Assembly (NCBI RefSeq): GCF_004769635.1
Contig: NZ_RQGH01000011.1
Coordinates: 271,501-335,500 of the forward strand
Reading direction: 5' to 3'
Length of the DNA: 64,000 bases
Origin: Leptospira jelokensis
GTDB lineage: Bacteria; Spirochaetota; Leptospiria; Leptospirales; Leptospiraceae
The notes below the pieces were generated by a model that worked only from the letters and a program-made list of their open reading frames with translations, did not search any database and had not been told where the DNA came from. Of the stretch, positions 39,505 to 48,760 are shown one piece after another. A program made the position numbers and the translations under genes. Each line of letters begins with the position of its first letter. Position 1 is the first letter of the stretch.

Positions 39505-41331
39505 TCATTTCATAAATTCATAGATGGAGCGGATTTCCCCATTTGCTTCGACGTAGTTGTATAGGTCTTGGAATTCCTTGTGCACACAAAGGGTTGCAGA
39601 ATCACCTACAAGGATCATATAAGATTTCGCTCGTGTGAGAGCCACATTCAACCGTTTTGGGTTCAGTAAAAAACCGATTTCCCCATCAGGGTTGGAACGA
39701 ACAAAACTTAAAATCACAATTTCAGATTCTCTGCCTTGGAAGGAGTCGATGGTTTGGGTCAAAAATTTACCATCGGATTTTTGGATTAATTTTTCCACCT
39801 GGCCTCTGTATGGTGAAATGACGACAGATTTATCTTTGGGTAAACCTTTTTCAAAAAAACTTTGAATCAAATCCACTTCTGTTTCATTATAAAAACTAAG
39901 TTCCTCTCCTTCTGTTCCTTCCAAAGAATCACTCCCAGCTGTATCGATCCAAAGCAGATGAGAGTCGGTTCCGAAAATTTCAGTAAAAGCAGGGGAGTGC
40001 AAAAAACTTAGATCGGGGTGTGTGAATACTTTGTTTTCATAATAATTTGTATTCGGGAATCCAAGGATTTCTGGTTTCATCCGAAACTGTTTGTTTAAAA
40101 AGATAACTCGTTCCCCGGAATCCCCTTCGATAACTTTTTCTAAAAAGCTATTCACGGATTCATGGTCTGGGTGGTTGTAATTCACTGCTAATTGTTTTGG
40201 ATCACCGAAGAAAAATGTTTTTTTCCCTGAGAAGAAGGCCATATAACAACCTGGATCCACACTTTGGGTGGCTTCATCTACAAACACATAATCGAATTGC
40301 CTACCTTTTTTAAATTCTGCACCAAATCCAGAAAAGGTAGATACGATGAGTTCACTTGTATCCAGTAGTTTTGTTCTAATATTGGATTCTGCTTCTCGAA
40401 TGGTTTGCAGTAAAAATTTTGCTTCTCTACGCAGTTGGTTTCGCTCTTCTCTTTCTTCTTTGCCAAAGTTACGTTTCCAAGAATTGATTTTTTTCTGAAT
40501 GGCTTTTAGTTCTGTTTGCCAATTTTGGATTTGTTTTTGGTCGGGATGTGTTTGGATGAGGTGGTCTAAGTGATAGGGTAAGACATCGTCTTTGATTTTA
40601 GTGGAATTTCCAAGACGAATCACTCGGATTCCATTTTTGATTGCTTGTTCTACAATGTAATCACAAGCAAAATTGGTTGGGCAAAGGGTTAATACAGATT
40701 CCTTTCTTTTTTTGATTTGGTCCACAGCTTGCATGAGTAAGGTGGTCTTTCCTGTTCCAGGTGGCCCAAACACCATTCCATAATCAGCGATGGAAAAAAT
40801 CCTATCAATTGGTGGGAGATCCATTGTTTTTTTGGGAGGAGTCGGTTTGTCTCCCTTCCCATAACCTAAACACCAATTGAGTTTTTTGTAAGAATCGGAT
40901 TCTCGTTCATTCCGAACCTTTCCTATGATTTCATTGTACAAATCATAAGTGGATTCAGGAAACCATTTGGAGATCGTGTAGTTTTCGCTTTCCCAATCGT
41001 AATCTCCTCTCACTTGGATGGTGAATTTTGAATCCTTCCATTGGTATACATTCCCATAAATGGATTCGTTTTGGCTTTGGACAAGGACGGGAACACCTGG
41101 TTTTAACCATAGTTTGGATTTGTTAGAAAGAACTACTTGGAACTCGGCACGCCAGGTATTTCCAACGAGAAATCGAATTTCAATCAGTTCAGCCGATTTG
41201 ATGGCCCCAAACTGTGATTCCTTTTCTAAAAAAAGATTTCGTTCCATTTCTCTTTCTTTTTTGAGTAAGGATTCAATAAAGTTTAATTCTTCTTCTAGAG
41301 AACCAAACGTTTGTTTTATGGCTCTTCCCAT
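39505..41331 (-). CDS. UPF1/IGHMBP2-like superfamily I helicase
   Basis: A 608-residue protein with a complete superfamily I helicase core: Walker A GPPGTGKTT (near residue 190), motif II VFVDEATQS, motif III FFGDPKQL, motif IV QFRMKPEI, SFQGRESEIVILSFVRS (motif V) and NVALTRAK (motif VI). The N-terminal 150 residues form a beta-barrel-like domain. Such proteins unwind DNA or RNA 5' to 3'. The role in bacteria is unclear. It overlaps the upstream TPR gene by 16 bases and is likely co-expressed with it. Confidence 0.9.
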   Translation of the reverse strand: MGRAIKQTFGSLEEELNFIESLLKKEREMERNLFLEKESQFGAIKSAELIEIRFLVGNTWRAEFQVVLSNKSKLWLKPGVPVLVQSQNESIYGNVYQWKDSKFTIQVRGDYDWESENYTISKWFPESTYDLYNEIIGKVRNERESDSYKKLNWCLGYGKGDKPTPPKKTMDLPPIDRIFSIADYGMVFGPPGTGKTTLLMQAVDQIKKRKESVLTLCPTNFACDYIVEQAIKNGIRVIRLGNSTKIKDDVLPYHLDHLIQTHPDQKQIQNWQTELKAIQKKINSWKRNFGKEEREERNQLRREAKFLLQTIREAESNIRTKLLDTSELIVSTFSGFGAEFKKGRQFDYVFVDEATQSVDPGCYMAFFSGKKTFFFGDPKQLAVNYNHPDHESVNSFLEKVIEGDSGERVIFLNKQFRMKPEILGFPNTNYYENKVFTHPDLSFLHSPAFTEIFGTDSHLLWIDTAGSDSLEGTEGEELSFYNETEVDLIQSFFEKGLPKDKSVVISPYRGQVEKLIQKSDGKFLTQTIDSFQGRESEIVILSFVRSNPDGEIGFLLNPKRLNVALTRAKSYMILVGDSATLCVHKEFQDLYNYVEANGEIRSIYEFMK

Positions 41332-42167
41332 TCAATGTTCTCCAAGGTAGTAAAAAAACCATTCCGAAGCAGTGGTGCAAAATCAATGAAATCAGCAGCT
41401 TTCAGAAACAAAGAGTCTTCTATGGAATATGCTTGGATGAGATTATTGGCCGCTTCATCAACTTTTCCCAATCGGCAATGTGCTCTTGCTAGGATGATCA
41501 GTGTTTCTGGATCAATTTCTTTACAATATTCGATATGTGTACGTATGGAAGTCAGCGCATTCTCAGGGTCTTCTGCATCAAGGTAACAAAGTGCAAGTAA
41601 ATCATAGTGGAGGAATTCCTCTGGTGCCACCATCTTCAGGGATTTTTTAAGAGAGGCGAGTGCGGAGTTAAAATCACCTCTTGAAAAGTACAATGACCCG
41701 AGTTCTGCCCAAATGTCTTTTCTATCGATGCCACGTCCATTACTCAAATGTTCTTGTGAAAGGGCTTTTTTTAAGACTTCAATCGCTTCTTCTGATCGTT
41801 CCATATCTTTCAGTAGAGAAGCAAGTAAGAGATAGTTTTCTAAGTAGGAAGGGAATTGCAGGATACTTTTTTGTAATAGGACTTTTGCAGATTTAAATTT
41901 TTTCAGTTTGATGAGGTATCGCGAATAAACAGTGATACTCAAAGGGTGTGATGGATAGTTTTGGACAATGTCTTGGAAAACAGATTCGGTTTCCTTTGGA
42001 TTTCCAACCGAGTACAAACACCATGCTTTCTTCGCTTTGATTTTGATGAGAGTTGATTCGTCTTTTGTATATGCTTCACTTTGTGCATAAACATTAAATG
42101 CACGTGTAAAATCCTTTTCCTCTTCCAATTGTTTTGCTTCACGGATCAGAGAAAAAAAAGGGTTCAT
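41316..42167 (-). CDS. TPR-repeat protein
   Basis: A 283-residue soluble protein made of about six or seven tetratricopeptide-like repeats; a clear one is ELGSLYFSRGDFNSALASLKK near residue 170. No signal peptide is seen, so it is likely a cytoplasmic adaptor. It lies upstream of the helicase gene, whose start it overlaps, and may bind that protein; this is inference from context. Confidence 0.82.
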   Translation of the reverse strand: MNPFFSLIREAKQLEEEKDFTRAFNVYAQSEAYTKDESTLIKIKAKKAWCLYSVGNPKETESVFQDIVQNYPSHPLSITVYSRYLIKLKKFKSAKVLLQKSILQFPSYLENYLLLASLLKDMERSEEAIEVLKKALSQEHLSNGRGIDRKDIWAELGSLYFSRGDFNSALASLKKSLKMVAPEEFLHYDLLALCYLDAEDPENALTSIRTHIEYCKEIDPETLIILARAHCRLGKVDEAANNLIQAYSIEDSLFLKAADFIDFAPLLRNGFFTTLENIEWEEP

Positions 42168-42246
42168 CGATTTTTTTTACTTCAGGAAATCACGGAATCG
42201 CCGATGGGTAGAATAGGGAGTAAAGATTGTAAAAGGAGGTCCAATT

Positions 42247-42402
42247 ATGGTTCCATCTACACCTATTAATCCAATTGTCAATTTGCCAAAGGAAATTTTC
42301 CAGGCACAAAACCAACTCACAGAAAAACTGATGAAGTTGGCCGTGGAAGAGAAAGTGGGTCCAGTGGCAAAAAGCGAAAGGTTACTCGACATCTACTGTT
42401 AA
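42247..42402 (+). CDS. 51-residue small protein with perfect Shine-Dalgarno
   Basis: ATG 42247 to TAA 42400-42402 encodes 51 residues. It is preceded by AAAGGAGG (42232-42239) seven bases upstream, the strongest ribosome-binding site in the region. The product starts with a Pro/Asn-rich segment and continues with an amphipathic helix (NQLTEKLMKLAVEEK) ending in a C-terminal Cys; it has no signal peptide. It lies between two minus-strand operons, so it must have its own promoter. The general shape (short, one helix) resembles several small regulatory or motility-associated proteins but I recognise no family. Confidence 0.7.
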   Translation: MVPSTPINPIVNLPKEIFQAQNQLTEKLMKLAVEEKVGPVAKSERLLDIYC

Positions 42403-42421
42403 ATGTTTTCGCGTAGACTGT

Positions 42422-43252
42422 TTAATCCACTCGGGTTTCTGGATTGAAAACCGGTCGTTTTCGTTCCATAAACCCACCAATGGCACTGCGGAAATCTTTT
42501 GAATCAAGCATACTTGCATTCCAAACCGCCACATAGTCTAACCCTTCTTCGATGGTTTTTCCGATTCCATGATTTAGCACCTGTTTTACCCCGCGGATTA
42601 CGATCGTAGGGTTCTCTGCAATTTCTTCTGCTGTTTTTAGGCCAGCTTCTAATAAAGAATCGAAGTCTTTTGTTACCTTTGTGACAAGGCCCATCTGAAA
42701 GGCATCACTGGCTGTGATGTCTTTTCCTGTAAGGGCAAGTTCTCTTGTATGGGCATTTCCAATGAGGTGGGGGAGCCTTTGTAAAGAACCCATGTCGGCA
42801 ACAATGGCAACTTTCGATTCACGAAGTGAAAATACTGCATCCTCTGACGCATAACGTATGTCACATGCAGAAACCAAATCAAGCCCACCTCCAATACAAT
42901 GTTTTTGGACAAGGGCAATGGAAGGTTTTTTCGAATTGTAAACAGCATTGATTCCTTTTTGCATGGTGAGGATGAGTTGGTAGAGTTTTTCTCTACCATC
43001 TGCAAATTCCCCTTGCACAACCGGTTTAAATTCCTGGAAAAACTCTTCCAAATCAAGACCTGTTGAGAAGGATTTCCCTTTGCCTGCAATCAGAAATGCA
43101 TGGATTTTCGGATCAGCATTGATTTCATCCACCATATCGGGAAGGTCCCGCCAAAAAGGCCAGTTCATGGCATTCCGTTTTTCAGGGCGGTTCAACCAAA
43201 GGATTCCAATATTTTTTCTTCTTTCGATTGTAAAAAAAGGAGAGGGGTTCAT
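42422..43252 (-). CDS. Crotonase-family enzyme, dienoyl-CoA isomerase-like
   Basis: A 276-residue member of the enoyl-CoA hydratase/isomerase superfamily. [13 protein letters not shown] forms the oxyanion-hole region and [18 protein letters not shown] the CoA-binding core. The segment [17 protein letters not shown], with acidic Glu and Asp positions, resembles that of delta3,5-delta2,4-dienoyl-CoA isomerase, which rearranges polyunsaturated acyl-CoA during beta-oxidation. ATG 43252 overlaps the upstream lgt-like gene's stop (ATGA), so the earlier ATG 43276 inside that gene is unlikely. Confidence 0.85.
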   Translation of the reverse strand: MNPSPFFTIERRKNIGILWLNRPEKRNAMNWPFWRDLPDMVDEINADPKIHAFLIAGKGKSFSTGLDLEEFFQEFKPVVQGEFADGREKLYQLILTMQKGINAVYNSKKPSIALVQKHCIGGGLDLVSACDIRYASEDAVFSLRESKVAIVADMGSLQRLPHLIGNAHTRELALTGKDITASDAFQMGLVTKVTKDFDSLLEAGLKTAEEIAENPTIVIRGVKQVLNHGIGKTIEEGLDYVAVWNASMLDSKDFRSAIGGFMERKRPVFNPETRVD

Positions 43253-44175
43253 GCGTTTGTTTCTTCCTTTAACCAAAGTTTTTTGGAGAACATTAGATAC
43301 ACACCAAAAAGGATAAGGGCGATGGATATGTATTGGGACTGTGAAAATCCATGCCAGTAATAGCCAGTGAGAAATGTTGGGTTCCCATTCGCATCTGGGA
43401 TATTCACTAGAGTTGGTGGTTCAATAAAAGGAATCACAGCTTTATTCACTCGTAAAAACTCAATGATGAGCCTTGCAAATCCATGGATGATAAGAAACTG
43501 GGCCCCAATACTCCACTTACGAAAATTTTGGTAACGCGCCCAAAATTGAAAATAGGAAAAATAACCAAATGCCATGATGGACTCCATCACAGGGGTATTC
43601 CAAACGGGAACTCCTGACGGGTGTGCTCCCTGGAATTCAAAAACAAAAAATGGAATCCTTTCATCAGTGGCAAATCCGTAACATCCATCTCCACTCACAA
43701 AACAACCAAGCCTACCAATCGCATAACCCATGCTAATGGCAGGGATTACCGCATCATAATAAGCGCCAATATCGAGTTTGTAATAGCGAAAGTACAAAGT
43801 GATGAATAACCATCCAAAGAGTAGGCCACCAAAAAATACGAGTCCACCACCACTGAAAAGAGAAGACCAAAGTCCAGGATGACCGGGAAATCCATTCCAA
43901 TGCGTAAGAGGGTAGGTGTACTTTCCATCGTAACCTGGGACATCGATGAACACTTGGTCCCAAATTTCAAAGATAAAGAAAATTTTTGCCCCGATGAGTG
44001 TGCCTAAAATCCCAAGGAAAATCAACCAATCGGAATGGTTTGGGTCCAATTTTTTTCGTTCTAGTTCTTTTGGGAGAAGATAGGAACCAACGAGGAAAGC
44101 TAACATCATTAGAAGGCTGAAGGTGGAGAGACCCTCCCAGCCAAAAGGATTGGGAATCGGAATTCGATCTAACAT
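43249..44175 (-). CDS. Lgt-like membrane protein with altered catalytic residues
   Basis: A 308-residue protein with seven or so membrane helices and overall similarity to prolipoprotein diacylglyceryl transferase. The diagnostic GRxGNFxNGE signature reads [14 protein letters not shown] here: Arg155 is kept, the Asn is Cys158 and the Glu is Asp163. The position of the essential His in Escherichia coli Lgt (His103, from memory) seems to be Phe115 in [10 protein letters not shown]. It could be an Lgt paralogue with another lipid-transfer role, or a distinct branch of the enzyme. Coupled to the downstream crotonase. Confidence 0.75.
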   Translation of the reverse strand: MLDRIPIPNPFGWEGLSTFSLLMMLAFLVGSYLLPKELERKKLDPNHSDWLIFLGILGTLIGAKIFFIFEIWDQVFIDVPGYDGKYTYPLTHWNGFPGHPGLWSSLFSGGGLVFFGGLLFGWLFITLYFRYYKLDIGAYYDAVIPAISMGYAIGRLGCFVSGDGCYGFATDERIPFFVFEFQGAHPSGVPVWNTPVMESIMAFGYFSYFQFWARYQNFRKWSIGAQFLIIHGFARLIIEFLRVNKAVIPFIEPPTLVNIPDANGNPTFLTGYYWHGFSQSQYISIALILFGVYLMFSKKLWLKEETNA

Positions 44176-44269
44176 AGGGGAAAGGGTAAAATCTTTGCTT
44201 TTTGGGGAAAGGAGAATTTAAGGCAAATCAAGTGAGAAAAAGAGAGGGAAAAAATAAGATAAAATTAAC

Positions 44270-44318
44270 TTGACCCTAGATGGTTTAATATTAAACTATC
44301 CAATATCGATCTAAGGAG
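44270..44318 (+). promoter_or_regulatory. Promoter and palindromic operator of the DoxX gene
   Basis: GTTTAATATTAAAC (44283-44296) is a perfect 14-bp palindrome. It sits between TTGACC (-35, 44270-44275) and overlaps the -10-like TAAACT (44292-44297), with a Shine-Dalgarno AAGGAG at 44313-44318. The layout suits steric repression. Confidence 0.55.
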
Positions 44319-44326
44319 ATTTGACA

Positions 44327-44773
44327 ATGTTTGATACTCTATTTTCTACTTCTGGGGACATCATCCCTCTGATTCTTCGCATCACGGCGTTTGTTGTGAT
44401 TTTCCCACACGGTGCGCAAAAACTTCTCGGTTGGTTTGGGGGTTACGGATTCAAAGGAACCTATGGTTTTTTTACAGGGACTATGAAATTCCCAGGATTC
44501 CTTGCCGTTCTCATCATCCTCGGTGAATCTTTTGGGCCAGTGTTATTACTCGTTGGATTTTTAACTAAATTTGCCGCTCTATCAATCGCCATCATTATGT
44601 TTGGTGCTGCTTTTATCGCTCATAGACATAACGGTTTTTTCATCAATTGGAATGGAAACCAAAAAGGGGAAGGGTATGAATTTCATATCTTAGCAATGGG
44701 CCTTTTACTTGCACTCATCGTGGGTGGAGCTGGTGTGTATTCCGTTGATTTTAATTTGATTGGAAAGTTCTAA
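44327..44773 (+). CDS. DoxX-family membrane protein
   Basis: A 148-residue protein with four membrane helices of the DoxX/DUF417-like family, including HGAQKLLGWFGGYG (residues about 26-39) with its conserved GA-x-K-x-x-G-W-F-GG pattern. Some DoxX proteins form complexes with thiol-handling enzymes or respond to oxidative stress, but function here is unknown. ATG 44327 lies eight bases after AAGGAG. A palindromic operator overlaps its promoter and a strong terminator follows. Confidence 0.88.
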   Translation: MFDTLFSTSGDIIPLILRITAFVVIFPHGAQKLLGWFGGYGFKGTYGFFTGTMKFPGFLAVLIILGESFGPVLLLVGFLTKFAALSIAIIMFGAAFIAHRHNGFFINWNGNQKGEGYEFHILAMGLLLALIVGGAGVYSVDFNLIGKF

Positions 44774-44835
44774 TTCAGATTGTTTTCGATTGTTTTGGCT
44801 CTGATGCGAGTCAGGTAAAATCATTTTGAACGAAC

Positions 44836-44875
44836 CCAACCTTCTCCTAAAGTCATTTAGGGAGGTTGGTTTTTT
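44836..44875 (+). terminator. Terminator of the DoxX gene
   Basis: CCAACCT (44836-44842) pairs with AGGTTGG (44863-44869) and CCTAAA with TTTAGG inside it, followed by six T residues. Confidence 0.88.
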
Positions 44876-44882
44876 AATTGGA

Positions 44883-45884
44883 TCAATCTAAGTTGATGTA
44901 TTCTTCCGGATCCAGAGGAGCATCCAGACCAATCCGCACTTCGTAGTGTACGTGTGCCCCCGTCGCCTTTCCGGTTTGTCCTACAAGGGCAATTTTATCC
45001 CCACGTTTCACACGGTCTCCCGGGTTTACGAGGATTTGCGAGCAGTGGCCATACAAAGTAAAAAATCCATTTTCATGGTTGATCCGAACGGATTTTCCAA
45101 GTCCCCCCACTGCTGTATCCACGGCAATGATCCCAGGCCCTGTTGCATAAATGGGTGTTCCTTCCCCTGCAGCAAAGTCAATCCCTGAGTGGTACTCTCC
45201 GACGGGTAAAATTCCAAAGGGATCACTGCGGTAACCGAATGTTGAAGTGACAACACCGACACCAGGTTTTAAAGGTCGACCCCTTGGCATGGAATAAAAT
45301 ATACTTTCCCGCATGGAAAGGTAATCAATGGCATTTTGGAAATTGGGAACTAGGTTTCCAAGTCTTACACCAAACTGGGTATAGGTGGTCACAACTTGTT
45401 GGAACAGAAGTAAATTGGAATCGAGTTCACTTGCATCTTTACGAAACTCTTCTTTGAGAAGGTAATCTTGTGTGATCATTTCCTTTTCTGGAATTTCTTC
45501 CCAAGCAAGTAAATTGAGTGATTCGGTCATGGATTCCAATTCTTCTACCGACTCACGGAGGTCTTTGGAGAGTAGGTCGTAGAAGAGAAAGGAGACAAGT
45601 TGGGTTTCTGTTTTTTTCTCTAAGGAAAGATTCCGTTCAAAGAAAAAGGAAAAATAGAGGAGGAGGGCAAAGGAGAGTAAAACAAGAGAAACAGAAAGTC
45701 CAAAAAGAAACCCGAGCATTCCTACCGAAATTTCAATTTGGGCGAGGGGTTTTTCGTCATTGGGGATGAGGACAAAACTCACCTTCTCTCGGCTTCGGGA
45801 AATCCACTTTTGTAAGCGTTTTTTCCACCGTAAATGCGCAATTTGGAGCCTTTCGTAGGCGGTTGTGACGTAAGTTTCTGCCAA
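44883..45884 (-). CDS. M23-family peptidoglycan peptidase
   Basis: A 333-residue protein with one membrane helix near residues 52-78, a charged coiled-coil-like middle (about 95-200) and a C-terminal LytM domain. The zinc ligands are in [10 protein letters not shown] (His and Asp) and AHVHYEV (His), with LYGHCS also present. Such enzymes cut peptide cross-links in peptidoglycan or activate amidases in cell division. The complete catalytic set suggests an active enzyme in the periplasm, anchored at the inner membrane. Confidence 0.9.
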   Translation of the reverse strand: MAETYVTTAYERLQIAHLRWKKRLQKWISRSREKVSFVLIPNDEKPLAQIEISVGMLGFLFGLSVSLVLLSFALLLYFSFFFERNLSLEKKTETQLVSFLFYDLLSKDLRESVEELESMTESLNLLAWEEIPEKEMITQDYLLKEEFRKDASELDSNLLLFQQVVTTYTQFGVRLGNLVPNFQNAIDYLSMRESIFYSMPRGRPLKPGVGVVTSTFGYRSDPFGILPVGEYHSGIDFAAGEGTPIYATGPGIIAVDTAVGGLGKSVRINHENGFFTLYGHCSQILVNPGDRVKRGDKIALVGQTGKATGAHVHYEVRIGLDAPLDPEEYINLD

Positions 45885-45951
45885 TGTTCGTTATCCAGCC
45901 AATTTTTTCCTTGCCCATGCCATTTTTCAGGGGAAAGTGGATGAATCCAAT

Positions 45952-47427
45952 ATGTTTAAATTTCTCACTTCTCTTTTCAGAAAGAAAGCCGACTCTGTCG
46001 ATTCCTTTTTGATGTACCCCGAGGGAAAGAGATACTATCGAGAAACTCACTCCATACGCAGGGCCAATATCGATGAAGATGCCATCAAAATCATCAATCG
46101 ATTGAACAAGTTTCGTTACAAGGCCTATTTAGTCGGTGGAGGAGTCAGAGATCTGCTGATGGGCAAACGCCCAAAAGATTTTGACATTGTCACAAGTGCG
46201 ACACCAAACCAAATCAAAAGGATCTTCAATAACTGCCGGATCATCGGTAAACGATTTAAAATTGTACACATCATTTTTAAAGGTAAAATTATTGAAGTCT
46301 CTACGTTCCGATCACTTCCGGAACATCGTTTGGAAAAACACAAAGCAGAAAACGATTATCTCATCAAGCGGGACAATTCCTTCGGTACAGCAAAGGAAGA
46401 CGCGGCAAGACGCGACTTTACCATCAATTCACTGTTTTACGATCCTAAAAACGATTCCATTTTGGATTACGTAGGTGGGTTTGAAGACATCCAAAAGAAA
46501 ATTGTTCGGGTCATCGGTGATCCAGACATTTCCTTTAAAGAAGATCCAGTTCGTATGTTACGAGCGGTTAAGTTTTCCGTTTTACTTGGACTCGACATCG
46601 AGAAAAAAACCAAACTGGCAATCAAAAAGAACCGTTTGGAACTCGAAAAATCCTCCACAGCAAGGCTTTTGGAAGAGTACAACAAAATGTTCCGTACTTG
46701 GAAAACTTCCATCATCTTTGAAGGGTTAGCTGAAAACCATCTACTCGATGTTTTATTCAAAGAACCTGCTGATAAATTAAAGAAAACAGATCCCGAATGG
46801 CGTGAACATTTTATGGACACACCTCTTGGGAAAAGGCTCGCAGTGACTGACAAACTTCTTTCTGCAAGGGAAGAAATGACACCGGCGATTTTTTATTCGT
46901 TAATTTTTTACGATATCGTGAAAGATTTATACGAAGACGATCGTGGTCACCTAGCGCATAACATCAAAGAAAGTTTGATGCCTGTATTTGAGCGGATGGG
47001 AATTCCAAAACGAGAACAAGACAACTTGGTAAAGATATTTATCAGCCAACCTCGTTTCCAAGTCACAGACGACGAAAAAGAAAGGCAAAATTCTTTCTTC
47101 AAAAAGAAAGACTATTTTTACGATGCGTTTATGGTGTATAAAATTGTCGCAATTTCCGAAAACAACGAATCTGCCGTACAAACTGCATTCTTTTGGGAAA
47201 TTTCACTGAGACAAAGACCAAAACCGGACAGCCACCAGTTTGGCCAACAGAACCGTAAAAAAGAAGGGAACAAAAAACGCCCTCCTAGGAAAAAACACCG
47301 TGATCGAAGGGGAAATGGGAATGGAAATTCACAAGATTCCAGCTCCAATAGTTCCAATGAAAGCGGGAAAGGGGAGACAAACGAAAGTCGAAACCCTTCA
47401 TTAGAACATCAAGATACGGAAGAATGA
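45952..47427 (+). CDS. pcnB: Poly(A) polymerase I / CCA-tRNA nucleotidyltransferase family
   Basis: A 491-residue protein with the class II nucleotidyltransferase signature [20 protein letters not shown] (residues about 55-75; metal-binding DFD) and the downstream [12 protein letters not shown]. The length and basic, Gly/Asn/Arg-rich C-terminal tail fit poly(A) polymerase I (PcnB) better than CCA-adding enzyme, so it likely adds 3' A-tails to RNA and promotes decay. GTG 45937 is an alternative start; no clear Shine-Dalgarno fits either, so the start is uncertain. Confidence 0.85.
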   Translation: MFKFLTSLFRKKADSVDSFLMYPEGKRYYRETHSIRRANIDEDAIKIINRLNKFRYKAYLVGGGVRDLLMGKRPKDFDIVTSATPNQIKRIFNNCRIIGKRFKIVHIIFKGKIIEVSTFRSLPEHRLEKHKAENDYLIKRDNSFGTAKEDAARRDFTINSLFYDPKNDSILDYVGGFEDIQKKIVRVIGDPDISFKEDPVRMLRAVKFSVLLGLDIEKKTKLAIKKNRLELEKSSTARLLEEYNKMFRTWKTSIIFEGLAENHLLDVLFKEPADKLKKTDPEWREHFMDTPLGKRLAVTDKLLSAREEMTPAIFYSLIFYDIVKDLYEDDRGHLAHNIKESLMPVFERMGIPKREQDNLVKIFISQPRFQVTDDEKERQNSFFKKKDYFYDAFMVYKIVAISENNESAVQTAFFWEISLRQRPKPDSHQFGQQNRKKEGNKKRPPRKKHRDRRGNGNGNSQDSSSNSSNESGKGETNESRNPSLEHQDTEE

Positions 47428-47459
47428 TTCCCTTTCTTTTTGGACCTAAATGATTTCGT

Positions 47460-47497
47460 CCATAACTCTCGTCATATGATTTGGGAGTTATGGAATG
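47460..47497 (+). promoter_or_regulatory. Hairpin covering the Shine-Dalgarno of the receiver-kinase gene
   Basis: CCATAACTC (47460-47468) and GAGTTATGG (47485-47493) form a perfect 9-bp stem around a 16-base loop, ending one base before the ATG at 47495. The GGGAG (47483-47487) ribosome-binding site lies within it. Confidence 0.4.
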
Positions 47498-48760
47498 ATC
47501 ACCCAACATAAATTATTAATCGTCGAAGACGATCCTACCACAGCCCTTCTCTATCAGGGAGCACTACGTTCCATTGCATCGGAGTTTGTAGTATATTCTG
47601 GAATCAAACCTGTTTTATTCTTATTAGAGAACGATGGCATTGGAGAGTTTGATTTAATTGTTACCGATTTAAAACTTCCAGATGGAACAGGGGCAGAACT
47701 TGTAAGAGAAATTCGAAAAAAAAATTCTCAGATCCCTATCCTTGTGATTACCTCAGAATCTGATTCAGTTTCCATCATTGAGGTGATGAAAGAAAATGTA
47801 CAAGATTACCTTATCAAACCAGTTTTACCCAAAGAACTGCTCAAAAAAGTAGAGTACCACTTGTCCAAACGAAGTTTGGATTACAAAACTTCCATCTTAG
47901 AAAAAGAAAAAATCATTTCTCTCGAAAAACTTTTGGATTGGTATAGTTTTAAAAATCGTTCTTTGGAAGCGGGGGAATTCAATGCAAAGGAATTGCATAA
48001 AAATTTGTTCCATGTTTTACGTGCCAGTTTGTCGCAAGGAGCCGGCTTTGGAATTCTTGTCCAAATCATTGATATCATCAAAGGGATGAAACAAACTGAA
48101 ACTGGTGATTATATTTTAGAAAAAGAAATCCTGTCCATTTTGGAAGAGAATGCAAATTATTCAAAAAAAGTATTAAATACATTTGCTGAGATTGAAAACA
48201 TTATCTTTGGCCGAGTGCCGGAAGAGGAAATTCCACTTTCACTATTTTGGAATGAACTTAAGTCCGTCGCAAATGATTTAGAATCCCAAACCAAAATTAA
48301 AAATCATAAAATCCTTATCTCTGATGTCAGCAAAAACCAGTTGGAAAATCATTCCATACTATGGAATCGTGAGTACTTTCAAAAACTGTTTCGTGAACTC
48401 CTTATCAATGCAATGAAGTTTTCATTGGACTCATCCTCCATTTTGGTGCTTCTGGAATGGAAGTCCGATTCGATTTCACTCTCTGTGATCAATGTTGTGG
48501 GCAGTGATTTAAAAATAGGAGAAGGGATCCCAAATGAATATTTGGATTTAGTTTTTGAACCATTTTTTCGCCTAACAAAAAATTTATACGAACGGTATGA
48601 GACACTTGATTTTGGAATTGGCCTTTCTTTTGTCAAAGAAACCGTACAGAAGTTTGGTGGAACGATAAGGGTCTCCAATATCCTTGATCATTTAGGTGAA
48701 AACGTAGAACCAAAAGTTGAATTTAAACTGACACTCCCTTACTCTTCCTCAGCAAAATGA
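47495..48760 (+). CDS. Receiver-histidine kinase hybrid
   Basis: A 421-residue soluble protein. Residues 1-125 are a receiver domain (LLIVEDDP, phospho-acceptor Asp in IVTDLKLPDG, Lys in YLIKP). Residues about 300-420 are an HATPase domain with N-box LLINAMKFS and a G-box LDFGIGLSFVKE. Between them, FHVLRASLSQG near residue 172 has a His in an H-box-like context, so kinase activity is plausible. Response-regulator-first hybrids pass signals in atypical order. The final 22 bases overlap the convergent thiL end. Confidence 0.85.
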   Translation: MITQHKLLIVEDDPTTALLYQGALRSIASEFVVYSGIKPVLFLLENDGIGEFDLIVTDLKLPDGTGAELVREIRKKNSQIPILVITSESDSVSIIEVMKENVQDYLIKPVLPKELLKKVEYHLSKRSLDYKTSILEKEKIISLEKLLDWYSFKNRSLEAGEFNAKELHKNLFHVLRASLSQGAGFGILVQIIDIIKGMKQTETGDYILEKEILSILEENANYSKKVLNTFAEIENIIFGRVPEEEIPLSLFWNELKSVANDLESQTKIKNHKILISDVSKNQLENHSILWNREYFQKLFRELLINAMKFSLDSSSILVLLEWKSDSISLSVINVVGSDLKIGEGIPNEYLDLVFEPFFRLTKNLYERYETLDFGIGLSFVKETVQKFGGTIRVSNILDHLGENVEPKVEFKLTLPYSSSAK

